Positions 40,571 through 51,512 of a stretch of 64,000 bases of DNA are shown piece by piece; position 1 is the stretch's first letter, and each line of letters opens with the position of its first letter. The stretch is from Antennarius striatus (Eukaryota; Chordata; Actinopteri; Lophiiformes; Antennariidae). The stretch is taken from positions 16,109,327 to 16,173,326 of the forward strand of contig NC_090791.1 of the NCBI RefSeq assembly GCF_040054535.1. The letters run 5' to 3'. The notes beneath the pieces were generated by a model that worked only from the letters and a program-made list of their open reading frames with translations, had not been told where the DNA came from and searched no databases. The position numbers and the translations under genes were made by a program.

Positions 40571-41400
40571 GCGCTATGTCTCAGTTAAAATATTTATAAA
40601 GTATAGAAATGATTCATTTGAACAGTTTAGAACTTCTTCTTCTTTTCCTTTCGGCTTTTCCCTTCAGGGGTCGCCACAGCGAATAAATTTCCTCCATCTA
40701 GCCCTGTCCTTTGAATCCTCTTCTCTAACACCAACTACCTTCATGTCTTCCCTCATTACATCCATAAACTTTCTTTGAGCGAACGCACTTTCCTCCTCTC
40801 CTTCTTCGACCAACAGTAATACAATTTCCACCGGCGCCCTGTAGGTCAACAGCACCGATGGCGGTCGTTGTTAACCCGGGCCTCGACCGATCCGGTATGG
40901 AAGTCATAGGTTTGATTCGCATCTTTGATTTGGCAAAAGTTTTACGCCGGATGCCCTTCCTGACGCAACCCTCCGTAGAGTTTAGAACAAACAGGTTAAA
41001 AAAAAACAACTGGAGTGGAGGCGGTGGTTAAATAGTACATGCAACAAAAAAACAATAACAAGAAAGTTCACCAGGTAAACAAACACCGAAATAGAGACAA
41101 GCTGAACAAAACCTAAGATGAAAGACGTGAGGCACAGTGACGCCACCAACAGAGAGATCAGTAATTGTCTGCGTGTGCCGAGAGTGGGACAGGGACAAGC
41201 TCCACTCTAGCTGCTGTCTCTGTAGGGAGGGGCGGGAAGTATGTGTGACTGGCCAATCAAAGAGCGCGAAAACAGGATGATTTTCCTTCAGTCTGAGCAC
41301 GTGTATTAACAGGTTTTATTCGTATCATACTCATACTCATCAAAAATGCGTTATCGTTATCGGTACCGGATACTCATATGAAACGATAGTAACCATAGTA
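39888..41400. mobile_element. Composite DNA-transposon block with nested RTE tail
   Basis: Outer ends TATCAGGGATGAATAAG and TACCGGATACTCATATG match the internally deleted version at 9010-9250. Inside are a TG run (40519-40570) and an antisense RTE 3' end (40628-40790: GGGGTCGCCACAGCGAATAA). The remaining sequence is unassigned; a frame at 41028-41300 is not recognisable. Confidence 0.5.
40628..40790 (-). mobile_element. RTE 3' fragment
   Basis: AACTTCTTCTTCTTTTCC, CTTCAGGGGTCGCCACAG and the [19 protein letters not shown] frame identify the RTE C-terminus and tail. Confidence 0.8.
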
Positions 41401-41486
41401 TTTATTCAGAATTCCCAAGGTTTAGTGGATAATTGATTCATGTCTGCAGCTACTGGAGTTATTGTAGAAATGTTTTTATTATCAGA

Positions 41487-41531
41487 TTATCCAGCGGGAT
41501 CACGAGCAGGATACCACAGAACCAACAGACG
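41487..41531 (-). pseudogene. Orphan exon E14B, prematurely stopped C-terminus
   Basis: Acceptor ACTCAG is followed by [14 protein letters not shown] and TAA. The first 13 residues equal E14 of genes 2 and 3. After GATCCCGCTGG the sequence leaves homology, so the tail is 14 instead of 46 residues. It lies below E13B (41648) as a real third exon would. Confidence 0.7.
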
Positions 41532-41647
41532 CTGAGTGTATCAAGGAAAGAGTAAAGAGACAAATAGCCTGATACTTAACATGCAAAAAGCAAAGTAGAA
41601 TGTAAATGAGAGGAAAAATAGTAAGCAGTATATGATGGTCTTTTTAC

Positions 41648-41818
41648 CTCCTTGAAGGTGCCATTAATAGTCCAGATCTTAACAACAGCCCAGATGGGTA
41701 CTGGAACTACAGTAAAGCAGGCCATGGTCCAGCCCAGACCATAGGCCCAGTCTGGGTATACATAACCATGGCTGGATGTCAGGGGCTGGTAATTCAGCAA
41801 TATGCAGATGAAGGAGGC
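41648..41818 (-). CDS. Orphan exon E13B (TM11-TM12), unit 2
   Basis: 57 open codons with intact splice sites: [18 protein letters not shown] ... [17 protein letters not shown]. Compared with the unit 1 copy it differs at a few residues (TSSHGYV versus TSTHGNV; TING versus TNNG). The frame has been kept in both units. Confidence 0.75.
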
Positions 41819-41944
41819 CTTGAAGGAGAAATCAAGTCCTTGTGAGCACAAACAGAAAGTCTGTGATGTCCATTGTCTTCTCTTTAGTAAACTCTTTTAA
41901 TTCATCATTTATCGTAAAACTACCACAATCCAAATTCAGCCTTT

Positions 41945-42690
41945 AACCCTCCCACTGAGCCTCATTGGTCAAGGGTAGGGTTGCCTCAGAGCAGGAAGAT
42001 CATGGGTTCAAACTCCAGCATTTCCAAGATGGCCTATCTATGTAGAGTTTGCATGTTTTCTCCGTGTCTGAATTGGTTATTGTCAGGGTACTGTGGTTTC
42101 CCCCCCAAATCATAAAAGCATGTGTCTAAGGACCTTTAAGTGATGTTGGCCCACAGTGGCAAGCGTACCCATGGTGCAGCAGCCCAACCAACTCTCCAAC
42201 TTGCCTCATAATTTTGTTGTATGATTGTATCTTCTTTTCCTTTCGGCTTTTCCCTTCAGGGTTCGCCACAGCGAATCAGTTGCCTCCATCTAACACTGTC
42301 TTCTGCATCCTCTTCTCTCACACCAACTACCTTCCTGTCCTCTTTCACTACATCCGTAAACCTGCTCTTTGGTCCTCCTCTTAGGCCTCCTGCCTGGCAG
42401 TTCAAAACTCGGCATCTTTCTACCAATATATTCACTATCTCTCCTCTGGACATGTCCAAACCATCTCAGTCTGGCCTCTCTGACTTTATTTCCAAAACTT
42501 CTAACATGTGCTATCCCTCCGATGTACTCATTTCTGATCCTATACATCCTGGTCACTCCCAAAGAGAACCTCAGCATCTTCAACTCTGTTACCGCCAGCT
42601 CTGTCTCCTGTATTTTCCTCAGTGACACTGTCTCTTGGTCAAACAACATCTCACCACAGTTTTATTCAACTTTCCTTTCATTTAAGACGA
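41945..42690. mobile_element. SINE-like repeat and RTE 3' fragment, unit 2
   Basis: Counterparts of 10255-10985. The RTE piece (42225-42690, minus) encodes [20 protein letters not shown] with additional frameshifts near 42370. Confidence 0.75.
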
Positions 42691-43721
42691 CCTATTATTT
42701 TATTACGTACAGTACTTTAAATGTTTATGAACCCTGCCCATGTCATGGTTCTGTTCGTTTGGTATGTTCCGCAGGTCTGTTATTATGCAAAGCTCATTGT
42801 CTCTTGACAGGTCAAGCTGTGACAGAGGGTGTGGCCGGCTCCTAGCAGCTGACGAGCCACACCAGTTCCCACTCTGCTCATCAGCCTCATCTTTAAAGAA
42901 CCTGGCTTTTCCCTAAGAGGGTGCCAGATTATTCCATGCTGTTCTACTGATGTGAGTGTCTAGTGTTTCTCTCAGTTAACGGTTCTTTTCTATGTTTTTG
43001 GAGTTTTGTCATTTTTGCTCAGCTGCCTTTCGTTATCAAGCTCACCTGCATTTTTGTTTAGCCTGAGCAATTAAGCTGTTGATTTTTACTCGTGTGTCAG
43101 TCTCTGCTCCTTGGGGTCCAGACTTGAACTACCCTTAACACCCTATACTTATATTAAACCACCCTCCATCTGTATTACGCTCTGAAACTCACGGAACGCA
43201 AGGCACTTCCAGATGCCGTCAGCCAATTGAATGCACATACGGTATCACATGATTACCTACTAAAAATCCATGATGAGGTAAATCCGTGCGCGTGAACGCG
43301 CAAATAAGTGAGGGATTACTTCACTATATCTGCAGCGCTGTCCCATTACCCATTGAAACTCTGAAGTGTAGGAGTGTTTAAGTTTTGTAATCACTTTAAC
43401 ATAGTGAGATTCATCTTATATGCGTCTGTTTTTCTACAAATAATACGACTTTAGCAATTTCTTCAGGTATAATTAAAAAGAAAAAAATAAATATGCACGC
43501 AAAGATAATGAAATCTGTCCGGTTCAAAAATTATGATACCTGGAATAAGCTACACCTCAGAGCAAGACATGAGAGTCGCATACTGTACAATATGAATCCC
43601 GATGTACTATAGAAGCTTTTCGTCATTTTTGTTTGTTAATGATTGTCCAAATTAGGAATGACTGCGACACTTGTACACATGACGAACATGCTGTTGAGTC
43701 TTTCTGTGGTGTGTAGCTTAC
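42691..43721. other. Repeat-rich stretch between E13B and E12B, unit 2
   Basis: Matches 10985-12010, with near identity from about 43100 onward. Nothing further was recognised. Confidence 0.5.
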
Positions 43722-43822
43722 CATGAAGATTAGTGGGGTGATGGAGTGCCCGCACAGTTTGAGTAGAACACATGGTCTTTGTCCTGTCATACCTTCAACT
43801 ACATCACACATTCGTTCAGCAT
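43722..43822 (-). CDS. Orphan exon E12B (IL5-TM11), unit 2
   Basis: 101 nt with acceptor TACAG and donor GTAAGC. Reads [20 protein letters not shown] then KLCGHSITPLIFM. The TM11 Trp is changed to Gly compared with E12 and unit 1 E12B. Confidence 0.75.
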
Positions 43823-44455
43823 CTGTATGATGAACACACTTAAATATGTAAAACTTAAAAAATGGAAGAGTTGCAAAGTTGCAACTTGTACTACAATCTC
43901 CTGCTTTTGGTAATTACACTAAATATACAGTAGGTTTTGCAGTATGATTTAAGTTTTAGTCAACGAGACAGCTTAATTGTGAAAATCATCATGTGCTGGA
44001 GGACAGCATCACTGTATTGAGACCTTGGGTCCAAATGCGTGGAAAATATTGACATACAGTACAGTAGTCTCAAAAGTGTTTACACCTTATTTCCTATTTT
44101 TTCACATGTTCATTGTGATTAAATTTTCAGATCAACAAATAAATTTAAATATTAGTAAAATATAGCAAAAGAAAATGGAAAAAGGACTTTTTAAATGTTT
44201 TCATTGTGAAAGGGGAGAATATCTAAACCTATAATAGAATTCTTGCATCTATTTTTTAAACAAGTTTTGAAGTCTTGAAGTGTCAAAATGGCATTAGACC
44301 ATCACACTACCAACACCACATTTTACTATTGTCTTTATGATCTTTCTATATCTATATATCTATGTACATGTATATATGTATATACTGTATACTGTGTATG
44401 TATGTGTACACACACATATATATACAGTATATATATGTATATATATATATTCATA
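43823..44455. other. MITE remnant and AT microsatellite, unit 2
   Basis: Same as 12112-12742: diverged MITE at about 44060-44350, then TATATG repeats. Confidence 0.6.
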
Positions 44456-44994
44456 CAGTGATACCTATACTTACGAAATTTTCTACTTACGAAATTTCTC
44501 AACAGGAAAATATTACCTCTACTTAGGTAATGTAAAAATACAGTATCGGCTGATACTCGAATCTCCCACAGGTTCCTGAAATCAACATTCTCATAGCTAC
44601 TCTGCCATTGGCTATTACCTATTACGTATCTTCCTGGCATCCCATTGGCTAAGAGGGATGCCACTCCACCTCTGTGTGGCGCTAGATCGGTCTTCGGCAT
44701 TCGACCTGTGAGGTAGTCTGATAGCTTTGCGCAAATATAATAACTTTTTGAGTACGTATTCGCTATGGACCCCAAGAAAGTGACGGAGAAAAGAGGAAAA
44801 GAAAAGACGAAGAAAATAGTTTTTTTGTCCATACAAACAAACCAAGTGATAATAGAAAAGCATGAAAAAGGGATGTGTTTGGTTGATCTCGCCAATGAAT
44901 ATGGCCGAAATGCATCTACAATCGCCCCGTTATCAAAATAAAAGGAAGTTTAAGGACTTTTAGGCATTGTGTGGGTGGTTGGAGAAGTTCAGAA
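44456..44994 (+). mobile_element. Tigger element, right part deleted
   Basis: It starts CAGTGATACCTATACTTACG after TA and includes the transposase fragment at 44765-44941 (MDPKKVTEKRGKEKT ...). It ends abruptly at AGAAGG joined to AAATTTTTTAG, which in unit 1 lie 1.14 kb apart (13275 and 14414). Confidence 0.85.
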
Positions 44995-46412
44995 GGAAAT
45001 TTTTTAGAAAATGGGGTTGTTTTCCTGCATTCTGAGGGCAAAATCTTCTGTTCGGTTTACCTACAAAAATACACTAAAATCAACAGTTCGAGCTGAACTA
45101 TCTTTATTTCTGTCCTACTTAATGCAGGTATAAATGTGAGATTCGACAATTGAAAACTTCCATTCACTATGTGAAGATGCAGTCATACAAAATATTACTC
45201 AATGTTTACTTGTAAGTTTTACTTAAACTAGAAGACATTTTAATTTTGACCACCACCAACACCATTGGTATGCCATAGTTTAAAAAGGCATGAAAAATAG
45301 CGAGTTGAATACACATTTACATGCATCGCTGGTTATTCCTGCTGGTCATAGGGAACAAAAGTCTAAGACTACAAACAAATATTGATAATATCTTTCATTT
45401 ACCTTCTGATTGGTCTGTCACCACTCCTCCCCCCTCTCAGCATTCACCATTTGTTTTTTAATGAGGACTTTAACACAAACTCTACTATAAAACACTAGAT
45501 TCTTTTCATCGATCGTCCTCACCTTGTCTTACACCAATTCGCGGGTTCAGCTTGTAAAAAAACAATATTTTTGTTTTTCATTGGACGAGAGGAGGTCATG
45601 ACCTGAGTGCATATTTAATGATCGGGAGCGTTCGGATCACATCGGCTGAATTCCGTCGGCATGCAGAAATAGCGGCGCTATTTTCGCTAGCGCCGCTCAC
45701 CAGCGGAAATAGCCTAGCGGAAATAGTGAGCGCCAGTAGCGAGCGAAAAAGTTGTAAGTTTTAGCCTTTTTTCCGTAAAAATAAGAACGCCACTGTGGCT
45801 ACACAGTCTAAAAACCTTGTAGCCAATCTGGAATTTACTTTGCCTATGGCGAAGTGGCGAATGGCTAGCGCAAGCCCAGTAATTATTATAATGAGAATTA
45901 GTGGTTGGGGTACCGCTAATCTACAGGTAACGGGAGACAATGACACCTGAAATGTGTTCTGGACATCTGGTCTACTCTGCAGTTTGGATTTCTTTACAGT
46001 CACTGCAGAAAATCCCGCTTCACAAAGAAATGGAAGTGGAAGGCGAACTCAGATTATTCTGCCTTGACTTTAATTCAGAAAACTAGCGCAGTTGTGGGCG
46101 CTTAATTTAAGAGTAACAGCTGGTAACCTGTCACGTGACCGAGGCCTGTCAAGCGGCACAGACGCATGCATTCGTCTGTGCGTAATTCCGCACAGACGTC
46201 TAGTACCTAATGTCCCGCAACCCAGTCGGGTTAGACGAATGAAAGAGAGAATCGGGTAATTTTTCAAATTAAAACCTCTTTCAGATTCCGAAATAAATAA
46301 AACAGAATCAATGTCAGTTTTTTATTCTTTCTGCGCGGCCCCGTATCAAATGACCAACGGACCAGTACTGGTCCGTGGCCTGCGGGTTGGGGACCTCTGA
46401 TCTAGAGCATTA
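44995..46412. other. Intergenic repeats, unit 2 copy of 14414-15829
   Basis: Contains the hairpin-rich repeat (45567-46075), the CGTCTGTGCG hairpin repeat (46092-46240) and the hAT end (about 46345-46405). Almost identical to unit 1. Confidence 0.6.
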
Positions 46413-47353
46413 CGCTCTCAACATACAGGCCTACTGGTGGTTCCTAGAATCTACAAAAGTAGGACAGGGACTAGAGCCTTTAGCTATTTCTTTTCCACCC
46501 AACCGGTCAAGGCGGCTGGCCACCTTAAAGAGTTGAGGTCCTGCCCGCAGTTTCTTCCTCAGTGAGTGACTTTTTCCCCGCCACTGTCACTTATGCTTGC
46601 TCTGGAGGGTTCCATTGGGTTTTTCAGTCTGTTAAAACGCTTTGAAATGTCTGTTGCAATGATTAAGCGCTTAATAAAACTTGATTGATTGATTGACATT
46701 AGGCTGAGGTAGGCTGGCGGTCAACTCATCCCTTAAGGAGAGTCAAACCCAACACTTTAAAGATCACGGCCAGTGAACATTCGGGACTCTTCCTCAGAGG
46801 TTCGTTGCTGGATCTGTTCAAGAGTTTAGCGCTGTATGCTCACCAACTTTTGAAACTTGTGAACTTATTCAGTAAACTTTTCACACTACAACTTGTCTCA
46901 TCATTGAAAATATACCTCTCAATCAAGATCATAGCTCTTAAGAGGATTTTCACTCAGAGAAAAATTATGCCAGATAGACTGCCTGGTTTACCACGTGAGT
47001 CTGTGTAAATTTTGCTTGATTACTTACAGTTAGGCACCAGTTCAAAATAAATATAGTCAAGTGTTTTATACTGTGAAAAATTTGGTCAGGAAGGAAAATC
47101 TAGAGTCCCAGGTTAAACTCCCAGGTGGGAGTTGGCGTTCCCTACCTTAACAGGTTAAGGATTGCATTCGCAAACCAATCTTAAAAGATTCTAGAGATAC
47201 CCTGGGTCAAGTCAGCATACTGTCCCTAAAAGATGGCCATATTTAGAGTGAATGTTATTCCTGAAGGATCTCGATGGACTATAACCTGAGAGAAGTATAA
47301 GCACTATAGAAATAAGAGTGTAAAAGAGATTAATGGTATGACCCCTAAAGTCA
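46413..47353. other. L2 3' end and unassigned intergenic DNA, unit 2
   Basis: L2-like tail at 46413-46697, then sequence matching 16113-16785 up to the L2 insertion point. Confidence 0.55.
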
Positions 47354-49049
47354 AGTTTCAAGTTTCAAGTTTATTTATTTTTATATAGCCCAGATTCCCA
47401 AACAATGTCTCAAAGGGCTTTACAATCTGCACATGGACAATATCCCTCTGACCTTTGTGCACTGCAAGCAGTGCGACCCTCGCATCGGATAAGGAACAAC
47501 TCCCCCCAAAAACCCTTTTAACAGGGGAAAAAATGGATGGGAGAAACCTCAGGAAGACTGCAGAGGAGGGACCCCTCTTCCAGGAGTGGACAGACGAAGC
47601 AATAGATACCGCATGTACAGATTAACAACACAATAATAATAACAGTAACAATAACAGTAACAATAAATGTATAACAAAGGCATGCCGATCCATCCAGTAG
47701 AGCGAGTCACCACCAGCCGATGAAGCACACAGGGGTCACCGATTGCCGAGGATCCACCACTCTGAGGACAGACCAGACAGTGCCTAAGTCATTCAGCTCA
47801 AAAAAGTTAAAGTCAAGGTTACTCTGGCAAAACCCCAAAACCACAGCAGAACCAAATGAGGCAGAACCAGCACTCCCCTAGTGGATGGTGAAACAGGACC
47901 ACTGTACAGCTTGTGCTATCGCCAGCCATGGAAGCAGACAGAGGTAGCCGATTGCCGATGATCCACCACACAAAGGCCTGTGAGAGAGAACAGCAGAAGA
48001 AGGAAGAGAGACAGAGATAGCAGAGATAGCAGGGGCGAGAGTGGTGCTAGAGGGACCAGAATAGCAGAGAATTAATGGGAGGCAGGGGCCTAACTAAGAA
48101 ATCCTATGACTCGTCGGCAGGACTAGGCTAAACCTAAACATTGAGACCGCCATCCCCGATATTACTTATATGTTAGGTCGAACAGATATGTTTTGAGTCT
48201 AGATTTAAAGACATTTACAGATTCAGACTGTCTAATATTTATAGGGAGGTTATTCCACAAGAAAGGGGCACGATAGGAGAAGGCCCTTTGGCCAGCTGAC
48301 TTCCTTTTAAATCTAGGAACACACAAGAGACCAGTATTCTGAGAGCAGAGAGCCCTAGTCGGCGTATAAGGTTTAACAAGATCAGACAGATAGGTTGGTG
48401 CAAGCCCATTAAGGCTTTTGTATGTTAGTAAGAGTACCTTAAAATCGGATCTAACATGAATCGGGAGCCAGTGTAATGCAGCTAAAACTGGGGTGATATG
48501 GTCAAATTTCCTAGTTTTAGTTAATATTCTTGCTGCTGTGTTCTGAACCATCTGAAGGCCCCTAGTTCTAGACCGAGGCAACCCTGATAACAGAACATTA
48601 CAATAGTCAAGTCTAGAGGACACAAAGGCATGAATCAAAATTTCTGCATCAGCCATGGCTAAAGAGGACCTAATTTTGGAAATATTACGTAGATGAAAGA
48701 AGGCGATCTTTGTCACCTCTTTAATATGCTTGTCAAAGGCAAGAGTCGAATCTAACGTTACTCCTAGGTTCTTGACTGTTGAACTATGGGTTATAAGACA
48801 GTTATCTACAGATATTGTTAGGTTTTGAAATTGGTTTCTATGTCGTGCAGGGCCAATGATTAACATTTCAGTTTTGTCTGGGTTTAGGAGCAGGAAATTA
48901 CTGGACATCCAACTATTCACAGCAGAAAGACAGGCCTCTAGTTTACTCAATTCAGATCGATCATCTGCTTTTATAGGCATATAAAGTTGTGTGTCATCCG
49001 CATAACAGTGGAAACCTATTCCAAAGCTGCGTATAATTTGACCAAGAGT
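47354..49049 (-). mobile_element. L2-clade LINE insertion, 5'-truncated, unit 2 only
   Basis: This 1.7-kb insertion interrupts sequence continuous in unit 1 at 16782-16787 (CCTAAAGTCTAGAAAG). AGTC is repeated on both sides. The 3' end on the minus strand is made of TTGAAAC repeats. The 5' end is truncated inside RT near YADDTQLY (about 48990-49015). It must postdate the segmental duplication. Confidence 0.9.
48162..48980 (-). CDS. L2 LINE ORF2 C-terminal fragment, 272 codons open
   Basis: It begins just after the YADD motif (MPIKADDRSELSKLEAC) and continues through WMSSNFLLLNPDKTEMLIIG, LLSGLPRSR, QNTAARILTKTRKFDHITPV and LHWLPIHVR to FKSRLKTYLF. This is the conserved post-RT region of teleost L2. 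It has no endonuclease or complete RT. Confidence 0.88.
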   Translation of the reverse strand: MPIKADDRSELSKLEACLSAVNSWMSSNFLLLNPDKTEMLIIGPARHRNQFQNLTISVDNCLITHSSTVKNLGVTLDSTLAFDKHIKEVTKIAFFHLRNISKIRSSLAMADAEILIHAFVSSRLDYCNVLLSGLPRSRTRGLQMVQNTAARILTKTRKFDHITPVLAALHWLPIHVRSDFKVLLLTYKSLNGLAPTYLSDLVKPYTPTRALCSQNTGLLCVPRFKRKSAGQRAFSYRAPFLWNNLPINIRQSESVNVFKSRLKTYLFDLTYK

Positions 49050-51371
49050 CTAGAAAGAAGATCAGAAAATATTAGTTAGGTGGGGTCTGAGAGCAAACAT
49101 GTCAGATAAAACTTGTTAAGGTGAAACAGGTAGAACCAGTAAACCAGTGATTCACAAAACGGCAGGGACAGAGGAGTCAAAATTAGGTACCTGGGATGAA
49201 GTGTCATATCAGCTTGCCAAAATTAAAATCAACCAAACTCCAGGAAAAACTATTAGAAAATTAAACAAATGATCTGTAAGCCTTATTGAAGGTCTGATGA
49301 GATCATTTTCCGATTCCAGACCAACGAGCTCCCAAATGACAAACCCAATGAAAATAAAAGAACAAAAACATGAGGCATTTAAAACGAGTCTTAAGACAAA
49401 TTAAAAAAAAAAACTGAACAGAAAGATATTGGAAAAAATGGAAGACGATTTGAAATTCACTTGGGGTGTGGTCCAAGATTGTAATTCTTTGAGATTGTGT
49501 AGTAAAGAGCAAAACGCGCCCTTATCTCCTGTGCATGACGTTGTGAAATGGCGAGTGAAGGGCCCTCCCGGAACAGACACAGCCCATGGAGAAGGACAAT
49601 AGTTCTAAAGATAAGGATGAGATTTATTTTGAAAACAAGGGTAATATTCCGTTCAGGAACATGCCGATTCAAAGATTTATTTTCAACAACAAACACAAAA
49701 TAAGTCATCGACCACAAATGTTGCCACATTTCCTTTAATCAGAAGCCCTGTGGCATATAACAGAGGGAGTGTTAACAATTGAAAAAGACAGAGAAACAGC
49801 TGATGCACATCAAAATCTACTTGAATTGCTGACAATAGTTTTGCCAAAAATCTGGTGGAATTAATTTAAAAAAAAACTCACAATGAACATAATAATTCAT
49901 CACTTATTTAAAAGTTAAAGCATAATACCCTAGCTGTGCAGCAGCAGGATAAGTCACAATTCCTTTTTTCTCTCCTGGTCAATGGCTCTTTTTCAATCTG
50001 CTACTTGCCATCAATCACACACACACATCCCTTCAGAGTTGAGAGTAAAAAATTAACTTATGCCAGGAAGTTGATGGTGTGACTGTTGTACATTGTATTA
50101 ATAAGCATTGGGCCCATCTTTGGAATACCGAGTTAATGAGTCATGGTTCTTGAACAATACTATTTAAATATTTTAATTTTTTTTAAAAATTGAAAGCATA
50201 GCGCAACATAATGATGGCAAAATCAAATAAATATTTGTTTTTTTATTTAAGGTTATTTATTTTACCATTACAGAGCTACAATGACCAGCAGACAGTGTAG
50301 TGGATTTGTATTAAATGAATACAAGCAACTGATTTGCATATCACATTAAATTAGTGTCACTTTATTGATGCATCCTAAACTAAATAATTATTAGTTTGAA
50401 ATTTGTCTATTTTAAGTTATTTAAGGTTAAAAAAAACCCAAAGCCATTGCTTTTGTGTTCCAGACAATAACAAGAGGACATTAAGAAACTAGGAATCACA
50501 CTGTAAGTTCAAGAAGCTTTACATCTCCTACAACTCCATGATGTTTCTCGCACACCTGTTAGGTTACTCTTTTCTGACGATACATCTGTCCAGCAGGCAA
50601 TATATTCTCTGTAATACAGGGATTGGACCCCAGCTGACAAGCGCTATGAATTCACTTAATTCATTTTCTATACCCAATACATCCGCTGTCTTGGGGTGCT
50701 GGAGCCTATCCTAGACGACTGGGGGCGTGAGGTAGGGGACACCCTGGATGCAATGAATACAAACAATACAAACCACTGTTGACCTGTAAGAAATAAAATA
50801 TGAAGACAAAACCTGTCTTGAATAAAGTGATGGCCAGTAAAACCCAAAGGAGAGAATACAGAATCCCTGAATCCAATGTGGCAAAAAAAGAGTTCCGTTT
50901 GTGATTTGAATGAATCGGCACATAAAGGTATATTTAGCACAAGAATAATGCATTCACACCCTGGGGAAAAATGGGATTGAACAGTTATAAAAGTGAACAT
51001 GCAAAATTGTAATGAGTCAAGAAAAGCTGCCTGACATCTGACAGGCCAAATTCTAAACTGACAGGCAAATTCTAAAGGATTCATAGTTTGGTTGAGACAC
51101 TGAACTGATAAGCTCCCTGTGATCTTAAAAGAGAAAGAATGGTCTAGCAATGTCATTGACGAGAACCAGTCATGTGGACGATACCCCACAGTTTGATTAC
51201 CTTACGATATCTAAAAAGAATACAAGGAAGCGGGACATTAGATTTAACACTTCAGTATGGTATCCAATGTAGCTATAACTATGGTAAGTATTAACAAGGT
51301 ACCTTGCACATATCTATGTAAATTAGTTTTGCTGAGAAACATTAAATGCAGAAACATTACAAGGTCTTCCT
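49050..51371. other. Intergenic region 3' of gene 3
   Basis: Same as 16787-19088, including the SINE tail at 50670-50755. No gene recognised. Confidence 0.45.
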
Positions 51372-51512
51372 TCAGTTCATTTCATTTTCATTGTAAATTC
51401 TGTCAGGAAAAGAGACTGAGGTTATTTTCATCTCTGGTTCATTCAGGAGATTGTCCTCATTGGTCTCCGAGTTGGCAGGATCACGAGCAGGATACCACAG
51501 AACCAACAGACG
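51372..51512 (-). CDS. Gene 3 E14: C-terminus
   Basis: 46 codons [11 protein letters not shown] ... [13 protein letters not shown] and stop. Two residues differ from gene 2. Confidence 0.85.
   Translation of the reverse strand, partial: RLLVLWYPARDPANSETNEDNLLNEPEMKITSVSFPDRIYNENEMN

Noticed and set aside
41028..41300. 90-codon minus-strand frame
   Set aside because: Inside a composite transposon block, no recognisable family.
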